From positions 189,501 through 253,500 of the forward strand of contig CAUEEP010000928.1 in assembly GCA_958450365.1 (NCBI GenBank): DNA of 64,000 nucleotides, read 5' to 3'. Below are positions 63,911 to 64,000 of the stretch, in pieces. The position numbers and the translations under genes are program-made. This DNA is from Mesorhabditis belari (Eukaryota > Nematoda > Chromadorea > Rhabditida > Rhabditidae). How positions within the stretch are numbered: position 1 is the stretch's first letter; the number at the start of each line of letters is the position of its first letter. The notes beneath the pieces are model-generated. The model saw only the letters and a program-made list of their open reading frames with translations, was not told the origin of the DNA and ran no database searches.

Positions 63911-64000
63911 GGGGGTGGGACAAATGCGACCTTTTTTTTGCGCACCTGGACATTTGCGCACCTTTTTTTTGCTGGAAAAGGCCTTAGGAAAGGTCGTAGA
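63911..64000. repeat. Interspersed repeat at the window edge
   Basis: Inverted copy of 37090-37177 (gggtgggacaaatgcgacct ... aggaaaggtcgtaga). It continues past the window. Confidence 0.7.

Overview
The window looks like chromosomal DNA of a free-living-type nematode (Rhabditida), not C. elegans itself. The DNA is AT-rich. Genes are split by many very short introns (about 40-60 nt) with gta donors and TTTCAG/TTTTAG acceptors. The recognisable proteins are conserved eukaryotic housekeeping genes, packed head-to-tail in operon-like strand clusters. Much of the non-coding space is filled by small DNA transposons and inverted-repeat elements of the Tc1/mariner kind.

Layout. (1) 54-788 (+): end of a RING-type protein that begins outside the window. 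(2) 942-29225 (-): a long minus-strand block, in transcription order MED13/let-19 (about 17 kb, Mediator kinase module), LZIC, SWT1 (WW + PIN RNase), a NUDT9-like ADP-ribose pyrophosphatase, EIF2B5 (eIF2B epsilon) and WBP11 (splicing factor). Four of the five gaps are 150-1,050 bp, the SWT1-NUDT9 gap being about 640 bp. (3) 29226-33420: let-19 upstream region, then a Tc1-like transposon inside a fold-back. (4) 33473-38308 (-): an alpha-1,3-fucosyltransferase with a dead mariner in one intron, and IFT43. (5) 38309-39487: a divergent gap holding a GC-rich hairpin element. (6) 39488-49275 (+): a TFIIS-N protein (probable MED26/mdt-26), mrpl-37, and a geranylgeranyltransferase-I beta gene whose third intron contains a whole same-strand gene (TAF1C-like). 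(7) 49958-60347 (+): WASHC1, PIG-P and NOA1. The PIG-P stop and the NOA1 start are only 6 nt apart in one exon and in the same frame. A 2.9-kb NOA1 intron is made almost wholly of nested repeats. (8) 60625-63870 and beyond (-): a CCDC50-like ubiquitin-binding coiled-coil protein whose 5' end lies outside the window.

Functional themes: transcription (two Mediator subunits, a probable Pol I factor, SWT1), translation (eIF2B epsilon, mrpl-37, NOA1), splicing (WBP11), and lipid or sugar modification and trafficking (GGTase-I, PIG-P, fucosyltransferase, WASH, IFT43). Genes were assigned by reading exon translations and matching family motifs from memory. Exon borders are inferred from splice consensus and no alignment was run. 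I see no CRISPR, no prokaryotic operon and no obviously new multi-gene system. The most unusual things are the PIG-P/NOA1 junction, the same-strand nested gene, the transposon chimera carrying a piece of mariner transposase, and the GC-rich hairpin.
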